NCBI GenBank assembly: GCA_964400625.1
Contig: CAYNUS010000003.1
Location: forward strand, 62,001 to 126,000
Direction of reading: 5' to 3'
DNA from: DYFX01 sp964400625
Lineage (GTDB): Bacteria; Patescibacteriota; Patescibacteriia; SG8-24; DYFX01
Length of the DNA: 64,000 nucleotides
Each line of letters opens with the position of its first letter. The first letter of the stretch is position 1. Under the pieces are notes generated by a model that saw only the letters and a list, made by a program, of their open reading frames with translations, was not told the origin of the DNA and searched no databases. Below are positions 21,585 through 29,840 of the stretch, in pieces. Made by a program: the position numbers and the translations under genes.

Positions 21585-22706
21585 ATGAGCGCTGAAAAGG
21601 ATGACCTGAGCTTCATCGATCGCATGCTGAAGCAAGGCAGCCACGAGGCTGTCGAGAAACTCGCGGAAATGCTGGTCAACAACCCCACGTTCCGCGAGAA
21701 GATCAAGCAGTTCGACCCCTCGGGCAAGTTCGCGGGTTGGCTCTTCCGCTACGGAGCGGGAGCGATCAACTTCAAGAACCCCCTCCTGGAGGACGTCTTC
21801 CACGCCGCCGGCTCGGAGATCGCTTCGGCGATCAAGCGGGTCGGGGAGCAGGAGACGGACGACGGGAAGCGGAAGGCCGCGGAAGAAGGGCTCGCCAAGG
21901 CCCAGGACGCCGTGGTCCAGAAGGTCCAGAGCATCTTGGCCAAGCCGGTCAAGCTGCACGGGAACCAGTTCTATCCCGAGGATTGCAGCCACGTCCCGAA
22001 GGAGTTCACGCAGAAGGGCGAAAAGCCCGCCCGCCTGAGCCTGAAGGAAGCGGTCGACCGGGATTACCGCCCGGCCAACTGCGGCTGCTACGGGAAGCAC
22101 CTCATCGCGGAGGACGGCGTCATCGCCGCGCCGCCCGCGAAGGAGCAGGCCAAGACGGAGGCCGACAAGCCTTCGAAGAAGCCTGCGCTGCCCCCGAGCG
22201 ACCTGACCCTGCTCGATCACTTCCGGCTGCTGCGCCAGGAGGACGCGGACACCTACGCGACCGTCTGGCCGGCCTTCCGGGTCTGCTGCGAACGGTTCCC
22301 CGATCTGGAGCGCAGGTTCCAGGAGGTGTTCCACCGCCGCGGCAATCACGAGCAGTTCCTGTTCGTGGTCATCGGGCACGCGCAGGAGGACTGGCCGCTG
22401 GCCCTCGACTGCCTGCTCGGCGAGGTCACCCCTCCCGAGGCCTACCGTTCGAAGTGGCAGGAGTTCCTCTCGAAGGAAGTCCAGCAGACGGAGGACGGCG
22501 TCCGGGGCCTCATCGCCTGGCTGAAGTCCGGCAACCTGGATCGCAAGCAGGAGATCGAGAAGAAGCGCGAGGTCATCGCCGAGCTGCGCGCCAAGCGCAA
22601 GGAGGCGGAGGCCAAGCGCCGCACGTTCGCCGCCGCCAAGCGGTGGGCGTTCTGGAGCGCCGCGGTCATCGCGGCATCGGTCTGGGTGATCCTCACCCAG
22701 GTCTGA
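21585..22706 (+). CDS. Tail-anchored protein of unknown function, 373 aa
   Basis: CTGGAGGAAACAC precedes the ATG at 21585. The chain is soluble until a C-terminal TM segment (about 352-371, FWSAAVIAASVWVILTQV), so it is anchored by its tail with the bulk in the cytoplasm. A Cys cluster (ANCGCYGKHL) and a His/Cys stretch (EDCSHVP) could bind metal. A Lys/Pro linker and a basic helix precede the anchor. It leads an operon with the multi-pass protein at 22735 and lies near two lipoprotein genes. Confidence 0.75.
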   Translation: MSAEKDDLSFIDRMLKQGSHEAVEKLAEMLVNNPTFREKIKQFDPSGKFAGWLFRYGAGAINFKNPLLEDVFHAAGSEIASAIKRVGEQETDDGKRKAAEEGLAKAQDAVVQKVQSILAKPVKLHGNQFYPEDCSHVPKEFTQKGEKPARLSLKEAVDRDYRPANCGCYGKHLIAEDGVIAAPPAKEQAKTEADKPSKKPALPPSDLTLLDHFRLLRQEDADTYATVWPAFRVCCERFPDLERRFQEVFHRRGNHEQFLFVVIGHAQEDWPLALDCLLGEVTPPEAYRSKWQEFLSKEVQQTEDGVRGLIAWLKSGNLDRKQEIEKKREVIAELRAKRKEAEAKRRTFAAAKRWAFWSAAVIAASVWVILTQV

Positions 22707-22734
22707 ACCCACAACTTCCGCAAAGGAGCGTCTC

Positions 22735-24057
22735 ATGTCCGATACCGAAAAGAAGCCCGCCGGCACGACCGGCTTCATCGCCAAGGTCGTCGCCTTCTTC
22801 ACCAGCGCGGCCGCCGCGCTCGCCGCCCTTCCGCAGGATGCGATCCTGAAGGAAGGCGTCCCCGGACTCTGGGAGTCCTTCAAGGACATCGTCGCCCTCA
22901 ACTGGCTCCGGCTGGTCGAGATCTACGAGCGGCTGAACCCCAAGGTCCTCGCCATGGCCCGTAAGCTCTGGCGCTGGGCCAAGCTCCTCACGCTCGCCTC
23001 CGCAGGCCTCATCGCCTTCGGCGTCCAGCTCAAGGAAGGGCAAGGGTCCGACCTCGGACACGTCATGGTGGCGATCGGAGTCCTCCTGGGCTCCGCGACC
23101 CTCCTGGCCTTCTGGTGGTTCGCCGACATCTTCGTCGCCATCCTGGCCTACAAGCTGGACATGGCGCAGAAGATCGCATCGACCGTCGGCTCCACCGCCG
23201 CGAACCTCGCTTCGAAAGTCGGAGTGAAGTTCCCGGAAGCCACCGCCTCCTCCGGCATCTCCCTCAAGGATCTGCAGGAGAAGGTCAAGCGGTCCTTCGC
23301 CGCCATCCCTGTCATCGCCTTCTCGCTGATGTTCATCATGCTCTTCCCGAGCTGGTCGACCGTCGGCTGGGTGGTGTGCATGTGGGTGCCGGTGCTGATC
23401 ATCGCGACGTCGGCGATCTATCTCGGGAAACCGTTCGGCATGGCCATCGAGGCCGTGCTGAAGATCGCCGTCGGCGTGCTGGTCTTCCTCGCCGCGACGT
23501 TCCTGGCGGGGAAGCTCTTCCCGAAGTCGTTCGGAAGCATCGGCTTCGGCGGACTGGACGGCTGGCTGTCGGCGCGGAACCGTTCCGAATGGATCCTCAT
23601 GATCCTCGCCGTCATCCCGCTCGCCCTGCTCATCGTGAGCGTGTTCGCCAAGGACCCGATGCGGAAGATCGCCTTCCGGATCACCGCCAAGTACGTCGGC
23701 ATCGCCGGAGCGGTCCTCGCCCTCTTCCTGTTCTACAGGGGAGACCTCGACTGGAAGCAGTCGACGAAGCAGAATCCGCCGGCGACCATCATCAAGGCCG
23801 CCGACAAGCTGGGGGGCGCCATCGACAAGGCGCTCGACGGGAGTCCGAAGTACGGGCCTGCGCCGGTTCCGCAAGGAGCCAAGGCGCAGGGGGCCACGTA
23901 CATGGCCCCGCCCTCCGGGAACGTCTCCGTTCCCGATCCCGCCCCGTCCGCACGCACCTCGCCGCCGCGAGCCAAGAAGCCACCGCTTCCGCCGCTCAAG
24001 GCCACGAAGTACGACGACGCGGCCACCGCGGTCACCGACCTGGAGTCCCTTCTCTAG
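22735..24057 (+). CDS. Multi-pass membrane protein with Pro-rich tail, 440 aa
   Basis: About eight hydrophobic segments lie between residues 20 and 335, arranged as two clusters separated by an amphipathic linker (residues 145-175). The last 100 residues are Pro/Ala/Lys-rich and probably cytoplasmic. AAAGGAG precedes the ATG, 28 nt after the previous stop. The topology loosely recalls VirB6/TrbL-type channel proteins, but no diagnostic motif was seen. The context (pilin-like genes 2 kb downstream) makes a role in a secretion machine an inference only. Confidence 0.72.
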   Translation: MSDTEKKPAGTTGFIAKVVAFFTSAAAALAALPQDAILKEGVPGLWESFKDIVALNWLRLVEIYERLNPKVLAMARKLWRWAKLLTLASAGLIAFGVQLKEGQGSDLGHVMVAIGVLLGSATLLAFWWFADIFVAILAYKLDMAQKIASTVGSTAANLASKVGVKFPEATASSGISLKDLQEKVKRSFAAIPVIAFSLMFIMLFPSWSTVGWVVCMWVPVLIIATSAIYLGKPFGMAIEAVLKIAVGVLVFLAATFLAGKLFPKSFGSIGFGGLDGWLSARNRSEWILMILAVIPLALLIVSVFAKDPMRKIAFRITAKYVGIAGAVLALFLFYRGDLDWKQSTKQNPPATIIKAADKLGGAIDKALDGSPKYGPAPVPQGAKAQGATYMAPPSGNVSVPDPAPSARTSPPRAKKPPLPPLKATKYDDAATAVTDLESLL

Positions 24058-24078
24058 CCCGCCCTTTCTTAGCCTCAG

Positions 24079-24118
24079 GCGCCCGTCTGGTCTCAAACCA
24101 GCGGGCGCTCTTCTTTTT
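24079..24118 (+). terminator. Intrinsic terminator
   Basis: GCGCCCG pairs with CGGGCGC over an inner CTGGT/ACCAG stem, then TCTTCTTTTT. Confidence 0.88.
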
Positions 24119-24129
24119 GTCGAATACCA

Positions 24130-24158
24130 TTGACAAAAGCCCCTTTTCGTGCTATAGT
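24130..24158 (+). promoter_or_regulatory. Promoter TTGACA-17-TATAGT
   Basis: The boxes lie at 24130-24135 and 24153-24158. It starts the lipoprotein operon at 24268 with a leader of about 100 nt. Confidence 0.85.
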
Positions 24159-24267
24159 ACTGGGTTCAAGAAATGACAGATCCTGACCGAATCTTGGACG
24201 AAATTCGGTCTTTCCAACCCGTCCGAAACGACCCCACAACAGGGCTTTGCCCAAAGGTAGGTTCCCG

Positions 24268-25131
24268 ATGCGAGGATTCCTGATGCTGTGCGTGTGCCTC
24301 TCCCTTGCCGGCTGTTACGCCGGCGCTTCCCAGGGGCGGTCCACCACCGCCTACGTCCACGACGACGGGATCCACCCCGTCCAGCGGACGACCGTGACCC
24401 AGCGGTACTCCGGCTCGACGATCGGCGGCACCATGCCGATCGTCATGGCCGGTGGCGGCTACGGCGGAGGCTACGGCGGCGTCGGCACCATGGCCGGCCC
24501 CTCCTGCGTCCTCCACCCGGACCGTTGCGCCGTCATCCAGACGGCCACCGTGATCCAGCCCGTCACCGTCGGTTCCTACGGGAGCTACGGCAACGGGGGA
24601 ACGACCACGGTCGGTTCCGGCGGCGCGGGCACCTACGGCCCGCCGCGGGATACCGCGGAGCTGGAGGCGCGCATCGAGCGCCTCGAGTCCGCCATCCCGA
24701 AGCTGGCCGGAGCGGGAATCCTCTCGCTGCGCCAGAGCTGTCTCGTCATCATGAAGGACCCCGGCGCCATCGCCGACAAGGCCGAGCGCGACACGATCGT
24801 CGCCGGCTGCGAGAAGGTCCTGAAGTCTGACGCGAAGCAGAAGGTATCGTCCACTGACGATTCCGATGCGGCCACGCTCAAGGCGTTCTACGCCATGTGC
24901 TCCGATGTCATCGGGGCTCCCGAGAAGATCGGGGATCTGAGGAAGCGGAAGATGGCCGTGGACATCTGCAAGACCGCGCTCGTCGACGGCCTCGATTCCC
25001 ATTCGATGGTCGCGACGCTGCGCAAGGCCTGCAAGACCGTCGCCGACGACCCCGAATTGTCGGGACTCGCCGGTGCCGGTACCGTACTCGCCAAGTGCCG
25101 GAAGCTCGACGCTTTCGGAGAGGAGTCCTGA
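24268..25131 (+). CDS. Lipoprotein with Gly-rich region and Cys-rich helical domain, 287 aa
   Basis: The ATG at 24268 follows AAAGGTAGG and gives the signal MRGFLMLCVCLSLAGC (lipobox LAGC). Next comes a Thr/Gly/Tyr-rich segment with GGGYGGGYGG, a short coiled coil (AELEARIERLESAI) and a helical domain containing paired cysteines in repeated units (QSCLVIMKDP, VAGCEKVLKSD, KACKTVADDP). The repeats look like three related helical hairpins. It is co-transcribed with the lipoprotein at 25133. Confidence 0.75.
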   Translation: MRGFLMLCVCLSLAGCYAGASQGRSTTAYVHDDGIHPVQRTTVTQRYSGSTIGGTMPIVMAGGGYGGGYGGVGTMAGPSCVLHPDRCAVIQTATVIQPVTVGSYGSYGNGGTTTVGSGGAGTYGPPRDTAELEARIERLESAIPKLAGAGILSLRQSCLVIMKDPGAIADKAERDTIVAGCEKVLKSDAKQKVSSTDDSDAATLKAFYAMCSDVIGAPEKIGDLRKRKMAVDICKTALVDGLDSHSMVATLRKACKTVADDPELSGLAGAGTVLAKCRKLDAFGEES

Positions 25132-25132
25132 G

Positions 25133-25825
25133 ATGAAGAACGTCCTCATCGCCCTGATCGTCGTCCTCTCGACCGCCTGCGTCTCCAACGCCCGCATCGA
25201 GACGCTGGAGAAGCGCCTCGCCGACAGCGAGGAGCAGAACCGGCGCCTCCGCAAGGCCAACGCCGACGGCTACCGTCCGCCCGGCGCTCCCCAGCTCCCC
25301 TCGGAGCGTCCCGTCCCCCCCGCCGTCGGTTCGCCGATGGCCGGAGGCATGATGGGCGGCCAGCAAGGCGCGCACGGCGCCGCCTGGGCCTACCAGCGGC
25401 ACGGGGTCTACATGGGCACCGTCGGCGACCAGTCCCGGCAGGTCACGCAGGGGCGCAAGCTCCGGCTGGACAACCAGGTCTGCGACGGCGGCTCCCGCGA
25501 CGTGTGGTCGAAGTGCGGCGATGCCGACGAGAACGGGTCTCCGGACCTGAACACGTGGCTCGCGTTCGAGATCGACGGCCAGCCGGTCGTCTGCGACTCG
25601 GGGTTCATCCACCCTGAAGCGCAGGTCTCGCTCCTGCCCCCCGGCCAGACGTGCCACGTCGAAGTCGGGCGCAGCTCCTCCGTCAAGCTGACGATCAAGG
25701 CCTACCGGAACTCCGGAACCGCCTCGTACGTGATGCTCGACGCGACCCCGCGCGTCTCGATGCGCAGGGTCTCCGTGGGAGACCGCAACGTCGCCTACTT
25801 CGGGATCGACGAGACCCGCTTCTAG
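25133..25825 (+). CDS. Lipoprotein with coiled coil and beta domain, 230 aa
   Basis: GGAGAGGAG precedes the ATG, 1 nt past the previous stop. The signal MKNVLIALIVVLSTAC ends in a lipobox, followed directly by a coiled coil (RIETLEKRLADSEEQNRRL). A Pro/Gly linker leads to a beta-rich C-terminal domain with two Cys pairs (residues about 95-230). Together with its upstream partner it could form an envelope-spanning spacer. The family is not recognised. Confidence 0.75.
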   Translation: MKNVLIALIVVLSTACVSNARIETLEKRLADSEEQNRRLRKANADGYRPPGAPQLPSERPVPPAVGSPMAGGMMGGQQGAHGAAWAYQRHGVYMGTVGDQSRQVTQGRKLRLDNQVCDGGSRDVWSKCGDADENGSPDLNTWLAFEIDGQPVVCDSGFIHPEAQVSLLPPGQTCHVEVGRSSSVKLTIKAYRNSGTASYVMLDATPRVSMRRVSVGDRNVAYFGIDETRF

Positions 25826-25857
25826 CGGAGCTCCGCTCCCGACCTCAGTCAGAACAA

Positions 25858-25898
25858 AACGACCCGCCTGCTTTCGCAGCGCGGGTCGTCTTCTTTTT
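25858..25898 (+). terminator. Intrinsic terminator
   Basis: ACGACCCGC pairs with GCGGGTCGT, followed by CTTCTTTTT, at the convergence with the pilin array. Confidence 0.9.
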
Positions 25899-25903
25899 CC
25901 GGA

Positions 25904-26314
25904 CTAGGTCCCCGAGGTGGCGCGGACCACCGCGTTGATGATGAAGCCGGTGAGCGCGTAGGCCAGGAAGATGATGATGAGGCCGATGATGGACTGCTTG
26001 ATGATGTCCTTGGCCTTGTCGACCGGGTCGCTCTCGCCGCGGGCCGTCATCCAGAGGAAGCCGGCGTAGACCATGAGGACCAGGAAGATGATGCCGAGGA
26101 GACCGAGGATCGTGCGGATGATGCGGCCGATGAGGATCGGGAGCTGGCTGCCGGCCTGCGCGGCGCCCTGGCCGTTGCCGAGGTTCGTCGCTTCGAGGCC
26201 GCTGAGCGCGTTGCCGGACGACGGGTCGAAGCCTTGCGCGCCGACCGGGAGGGCGACGAGCGCCATCTGACCGGCCGTGAGGAGCGAGAGGAAACCGAGG
26301 ATGAGTCTCTTCAT
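25904..26314 (-). CDS. T4SS pilin-like protein, array member 7
   Basis: A signal peptide ends at VGAQ (residue 26). The mature chain has two TM helices with the family core LPILIGRIIRTILGLLGIIF, YAGFLWMTARGE and AKDIIKQSIIGLIIIFLAYA. This is the VirB2-like T4SS_pilin layout common in Patescibacteria. No Shine-Dalgarno sequence precedes the ATG (26314). It is the last of seven related genes. Products are expected to assemble into, or sit within, an envelope secretion or pilus complex. Confidence 0.82.
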   Translation of the reverse strand: MKRLILGFLSLLTAGQMALVALPVGAQGFDPSSGNALSGLEATNLGNGQGAAQAGSQLPILIGRIIRTILGLLGIIFLVLMVYAGFLWMTARGESDPVDKAKDIIKQSIIGLIIIFLAYALTGFIINAVVRATSGT

Positions 26315-26346
26315 ATGGTATTGAGTGAATCTCGTTGATGATGGGT

Positions 26347-26724
26347 TCAGCTTCCGGTCGTCGCCGTCGTCGCCGTCACGGCGTTGATGACGAAAGTCGC
26401 GATGGCGTAGGCGGCGGAGATGATGATGAGTCCGATCACGCCGCGCTGGAGGGTCTGCTTGGCGTGGTCGACCTTGTCGGAGTCTCCCGCGGCCGTGAGC
26501 CACAGGAAGCCGGCGTAGATCGTCAGGACCAGGAAGACGATGCCGAGCATCCCGATGCCGATCCTGACGAGGTTGCCGATGAGCACGGGGAGCGTCGTCT
26601 CGGTCTTGATATTGGCCTGTCCGGCCACCTTGTCGAGCGTCCCGGCGCCGAGGTCCTGCGCGTGCGCCACGGGGACGTAGACCAGCCAGAGGGCGAGGGT
26701 CGAGATGAGAGGTTTCATGTGCAT
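26347..26724 (-). CDS. T4SS pilin-like protein, array member 6
   Basis: A 22-residue signal peptide ends at AHAQ. The core reads LPVLIGNLVRIGIGMLGIVF, YAGFLWLTAAGDSDKVDHAK and IGLIIISAAYAIATFVINAV, giving two TM helices. The ATG abuts the stop of the upstream member (TAGATG), so translation is probably coupled. Confidence 0.85.
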   Translation of the reverse strand: MHMKPLISTLALWLVYVPVAHAQDLGAGTLDKVAGQANIKTETTLPVLIGNLVRIGIGMLGIVFLVLTIYAGFLWLTAAGDSDKVDHAKQTLQRGVIGLIIISAAYAIATFVINAVTATTATTGS

Positions 26725-27216
26725 CTATTCGATGGTCGTTACGCATTTGCCGGCTTCGCAGATGTCCGTGACGGCGGAACAGTCGTCCGATACGCCACAC
26801 GTTCCGCCGGTCGCGACCGACCTGTCCGGGATATCCGCGGGAGCCGACTCCGCCGATCCGCCCTGGCCGGTGGCGGCCGTGAGGACGAAGCCTGTGATCG
26901 CGTAGGCGCTGGCGATGATGATGACGCCGATGATCGCGCCGGTGATGAGCTGCTTGGCCTGGTCGACCTTCTTCGAGTCCCCGGCGGCCGTCATGTAGAG
27001 GAAGCCGGCGTAGACCATGAGGAGGAGGAAGAGCGTGCCGACGAAGCCGAGCGCCGTCCGGAGGATGCGGCCGATGATGGTCGCGATCTCCTTCTTCGGG
27101 ATCGAGTTCCCGGCGGCGGCGTCGAGGCCGAAGTTCTGGGCGAGGACGTCGGGGGCCGTCGCGAGCGCGAGGACGGCGAGTCCGAGTGCCGGGAGGACGT
27201 AGCGCTTGAAACGCAT
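26725..27216 (-). CDS. T4SS pilin-like protein with Cys-rich C-terminus, array member 5
   Basis: A signal peptide ends at VLAQ. The two-TM core is present (IATIIGRILRTALGFVGTLF, YAGFLYMTAAGDSKKVDQAK). Unlike its neighbours it carries a 45-residue extension after the second helix with four cysteines (CGVSDDCSAVTDICEAGKC), a small disulfide-type module exposed outside. No Shine-Dalgarno sequence is seen. Confidence 0.85.
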   Translation of the reverse strand: MRFKRYVLPALGLAVLALATAPDVLAQNFGLDAAAGNSIPKKEIATIIGRILRTALGFVGTLFLLLMVYAGFLYMTAAGDSKKVDQAKQLITGAIIGVIIIASAYAITGFVLTAATGQGGSAESAPADIPDRSVATGGTCGVSDDCSAVTDICEAGKCVTTIE

Positions 27217-27286
27217 AGTGTAGTGGATCTTGTGCAGGCGGACCTTGTGACCACGTCGGTCGGAACCGACGTGGCGGAAGGGTCGT

Positions 27287-27679
27287 CTACGCCGAGGTGG
27301 CGGTAACGAGGCTGTTGATCACGAACGAGGCGATGGCGTAGGCGGTCAGGATGATGACCAGGCCGATGATACCGGCCGTGATGATCTTCTTGGCGTCGCC
27401 GACGGCTTCGTCGGATCCCGCGGCGGTCATCCATTTGAAGCCGCCGTAGAGGATGATCAGAACGGCGATGATGCCCAGGAGGCTCATGGCCGTGCGGATG
27501 ATACGGGCGATGGTGATGCGGATATCGGTCGTACCGGTTCCGATGTTCGTGCCGATTTCCGTCGGCAGGAGCTCGTTCGCGGTCACGGAGCCGCTCTGAG
27601 CCATGGCGACCATGGGGAGAGCCATCGACGCGACCATTGTCGCGCTGATCAAACCTTTCATGAAGGTCTTTTTCGTCAT
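27287..27679 (-). CDS. T4SS pilin-like protein, array member 4
   Basis: A signal peptide ends at AMAQ. The core reads ITIARIIRTAMSLLGIIAVL, YGGFKWMTAAGSDEAVGDAK and IGLVIILTAYAIASFVINSL. This member alone has a full-length Shine-Dalgarno sequence, AAAGGAGGTGA, 6 nt before the ATG, so it is probably the most strongly translated and a candidate for the major subunit. Confidence 0.87.
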   Translation of the reverse strand: MTKKTFMKGLISATMVASMALPMVAMAQSGSVTANELLPTEIGTNIGTGTTDIRITIARIIRTAMSLLGIIAVLIILYGGFKWMTAAGSDEAVGDAKKIITAGIIGLVIILTAYAIASFVINSLVTATSA

Positions 27680-27724
27680 TTCAAGTCACCTCCTTTCAAG
27701 GTTACGGACGTATCAAGTCGCACC

Positions 27725-28084
27725 TTACTTTTGGATCGCACTGAAGACGAAGTTGACGAGCGCATAGCTTGAGAACACGACGACGAGGCCGATGATCGCC
27801 CACTTCATCGCGTCTTTTCCTTGCTGTACTTTACCAGCCTCGCCACCCGAGGTCAACCAAAGAAATCCACCATAGACGAAGACCAGGAGGGCCAAAGCGC
27901 CGACGATGCCCATGCCGGCTTTGATGATGTTCCCGACCAGTTCCGGGATGCTGGCGCTGCTCAGCGGGTTCTTGAGGCAGACCGTGCGGCCGGCGCAGGG
28001 ATCGGTCTGGGCGAGCGCGGCGAGCGGGGAAGCGGCCAGGGCGCCGGCGGCGAGGCGGAGGGTGATGGCGTGGAGGCGTCGCAT
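27725..28084 (-). CDS. T4SS pilin-like protein, array member 3
   Basis: A signal peptide ends at ALAQ, followed by a short Cys loop (TDPCAGRTVCLKNPL). The core is ELVGNIIKAGMGIVGALALL, YGGFLWLTSGGEAGKVQQGK and IGLVVVFSSYALVNFVFSAI. It starts 4 nt after the stop of member 2. Confidence 0.84.
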   Translation of the reverse strand: MRRLHAITLRLAAGALAASPLAALAQTDPCAGRTVCLKNPLSSASIPELVGNIIKAGMGIVGALALLVFVYGGFLWLTSGGEAGKVQQGKDAMKWAIIGLVVVFSSYALVNFVFSAIQK

Positions 28085-28088
28085 ACGG

Positions 28089-29048
28089 TCAGTTCCTGAT
28101 GGCGTTGATGATGAAGTTCAGGATCGCGTAGGCGGAGGCGATGGCGAAGATGCCGAGCGTGGCCCACGTGATGGTCTTCTTGCCGGCGGCGACCTTCGAG
28201 GCGTCGCCCGCGGCCAGCATCCACTGGAGGCCGCCCCAGATGAACATGAGGAGCGCGATCGTGCCCGTGAGGCCGACGATGGCCCGGATGATGCGGCCGA
28301 TGACCGCTTCGGGAGAGATGTTCGAGAGGGGAAGGGACAGGCCGACCACCGAGCCGCGGTTCGTGGCGATCTGCCTGACTTCGGCGGACTTTGCGAGCGC
28401 TCCGGCGCAACCCTCACCCTTGAAGTTCTGGGCTTCCGCGCAACCGTTCGAGAGCTGGTAGTCGCATTTGTCGCCGTAGGCCGCCACGCCCGAGCCGTCC
28501 GCATCGAGCCCGAGCCGTCCGCAGAGGGCAGGGCATGTCGAGGCGAGCCCCATGCCGACCCTTGTCGTCTTACCGGCGCATGCCTCCGGCGTGCTTCCGC
28601 CTGCCTTGAATTTGCAATAGCAGAACGAGCAGGATTGCGGTATCGGATTGCCGACGAGGTAGTTCACCGGCTGGCGGCAGCTGTCCATGCCCGGAGTCCA
28701 GCGTTGGTAATTGTTGAGCGGCGTCGCCGTGAAGATGCACTTGTCCGTCTCGGCCTGCAACACGTTGGCCGGTTCCCCATACCGAGTATCCGTCTTGATT
28801 CCAGCGGAAACCGTCCCGTCAGCCAAGCACTTCTGCGCGCACTGCGCCGTCGCGGCCGCGTGATCATCCGTCTCCACGCCGCCGGCGTAATAGAACTGAT
28901 TCGGGCAATAGAGCCGATCCTGCGCGTCCCAGCTCCCATGGTTTTCGCCGTATACGCAATAACATGCCGACGAGGCCGCTGTCGGGATCGGCGTGAGGGC
29001 GGCGAGGGCGAAAAGGATCGACGGAAGCGCGAGGAGGAGACGGCGCAT
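28089..29048 (-). CDS. Large pilin-like protein with Cys-rich ectodomain, array member 2
   Basis: The 319-residue protein has a signal peptide (to about residue 27), then about 190 residues with roughly 20 cysteines (for example SACYCVYGENHG, CAQKCLADG, SCSFCYCKFKAGG). Only the last 90 residues carry the pilin core (EAVIGRIIRAIVGLTGTIAL, GGLQWMLAAGDASKVAAGK, AYAILNFIINAI). The ectodomain probably depends on disulfides, which would suit the VKOR and thioredoxin-like genes at 48.4-49.3 kb. It may be a tip or adhesin subunit. Confidence 0.82.
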   Translation of the reverse strand: MRRLLLALPSILFALAALTPIPTAASSACYCVYGENHGSWDAQDRLYCPNQFYYAGGVETDDHAAATAQCAQKCLADGTVSAGIKTDTRYGEPANVLQAETDKCIFTATPLNNYQRWTPGMDSCRQPVNYLVGNPIPQSCSFCYCKFKAGGSTPEACAGKTTRVGMGLASTCPALCGRLGLDADGSGVAAYGDKCDYQLSNGCAEAQNFKGEGCAGALAKSAEVRQIATNRGSVVGLSLPLSNISPEAVIGRIIRAIVGLTGTIALLMFIWGGLQWMLAAGDASKVAAGKKTITWATLGIFAIASAYAILNFIINAIRN

Positions 29049-29057
29049 ACGTTTCGT

Positions 29058-29786
29058 TTAGGGGGTCGGATTCAGGCAGCAGGCGTACTGCGCCGGCATC
29101 TTCGCGCACAGGCCGCGCACGCACGTCGTCGTCGCCTTGCCGGTGTCGATGCAGTTATAGGTCTCGGTGCGCTGGCGGTTCTTGAGCTCGGCGTTGAGCT
29201 CGGTGCAGGGATAGGCCTTGGTGCCCTTCAGCTGTTCCGCGGACGGCTGGGCGGTCTCCTTCTTGATGCAGACCAGGCTCTGCGGCATGACGGAGCCGGT
29301 CGGGGAGATGCCTTCCGGCATCAGGATCCAGATGCCGTCGCCCTTGGGGTCGCTCACGGCGTTGGCGCCGGATTTGCAGGTCTCGCCGACGGTCGGGATC
29401 TTCGATTGGCCGCCGGTGAGGGCCTGGGTCGTGAAGCGGACGAAGACGCCGGAGAGGAAGATGATGAAGATGCCGATCGTGGCGCTCCGGAGGATGCCCA
29501 TGGCCGCGCCGACCTCGCCCTTGTCGCCGCGCGAAAGGATGAAGCGGAAGCCGCCGTAGACGAAGTAGCCTAGGGCCACCGCGCCGACGATGCCGAGCAG
29601 GAGTTCCGCGACGTTGCTGAAGACGACGAGGATGTCCGTGATCGTGCAGTTTCCGGCCGTCGGACCCTTCGAACCGTCGATGTTGCTGGTCGTGGCGCAG
29701 GGCGGCAGGAGCTTGAGCTGGGCCTGGGCGGCGAGCGGCGAGAGGACCAGGAAGAGGACGACGAGGGCGCGAGTGATGCGTTTCAT
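29058..29786 (-). CDS. Pilin-like protein with Cys-rich C-terminal domain, array member 1
   Basis: The ATG at 29786 lies 9 nt after TACAAT, with no Shine-Dalgarno sequence, so the message is probably leaderless. A signal peptide ends at AQAQ. The core is a variant of the family (VFSNVAELLLGIVGAVALGY, YGGFRFILSRGDKGEVGAAM, SATIGIFIIFLSGVFVRF). A 110-residue C-terminal domain with seven cysteines follows. It opens the seven-gene array. Confidence 0.82.
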   Translation of the reverse strand: MKRITRALVVLFLVLSPLAAQAQLKLLPPCATTSNIDGSKGPTAGNCTITDILVVFSNVAELLLGIVGAVALGYFVYGGFRFILSRGDKGEVGAAMGILRSATIGIFIIFLSGVFVRFTTQALTGGQSKIPTVGETCKSGANAVSDPKGDGIWILMPEGISPTGSVMPQSLVCIKKETAQPSAEQLKGTKAYPCTELNAELKNRQRTETYNCIDTGKATTTCVRGLCAKMPAQYACCLNPTP

Positions 29787-29810
29787 ATCGGAAATATTGT
29801 AACACAAAAA

Positions 29811-29838
29811 GGAAAAGCCCCCATGTGGGGGCTTTTCG
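29811..29838 (-). terminator. Terminator after the solute-binding protein gene
   Basis: AAAAGCCCCC pairs with GGGGGCTTTT, then a T-rich run on the minus strand. Confidence 0.88.
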
Positions 29839-29840
29839 AG

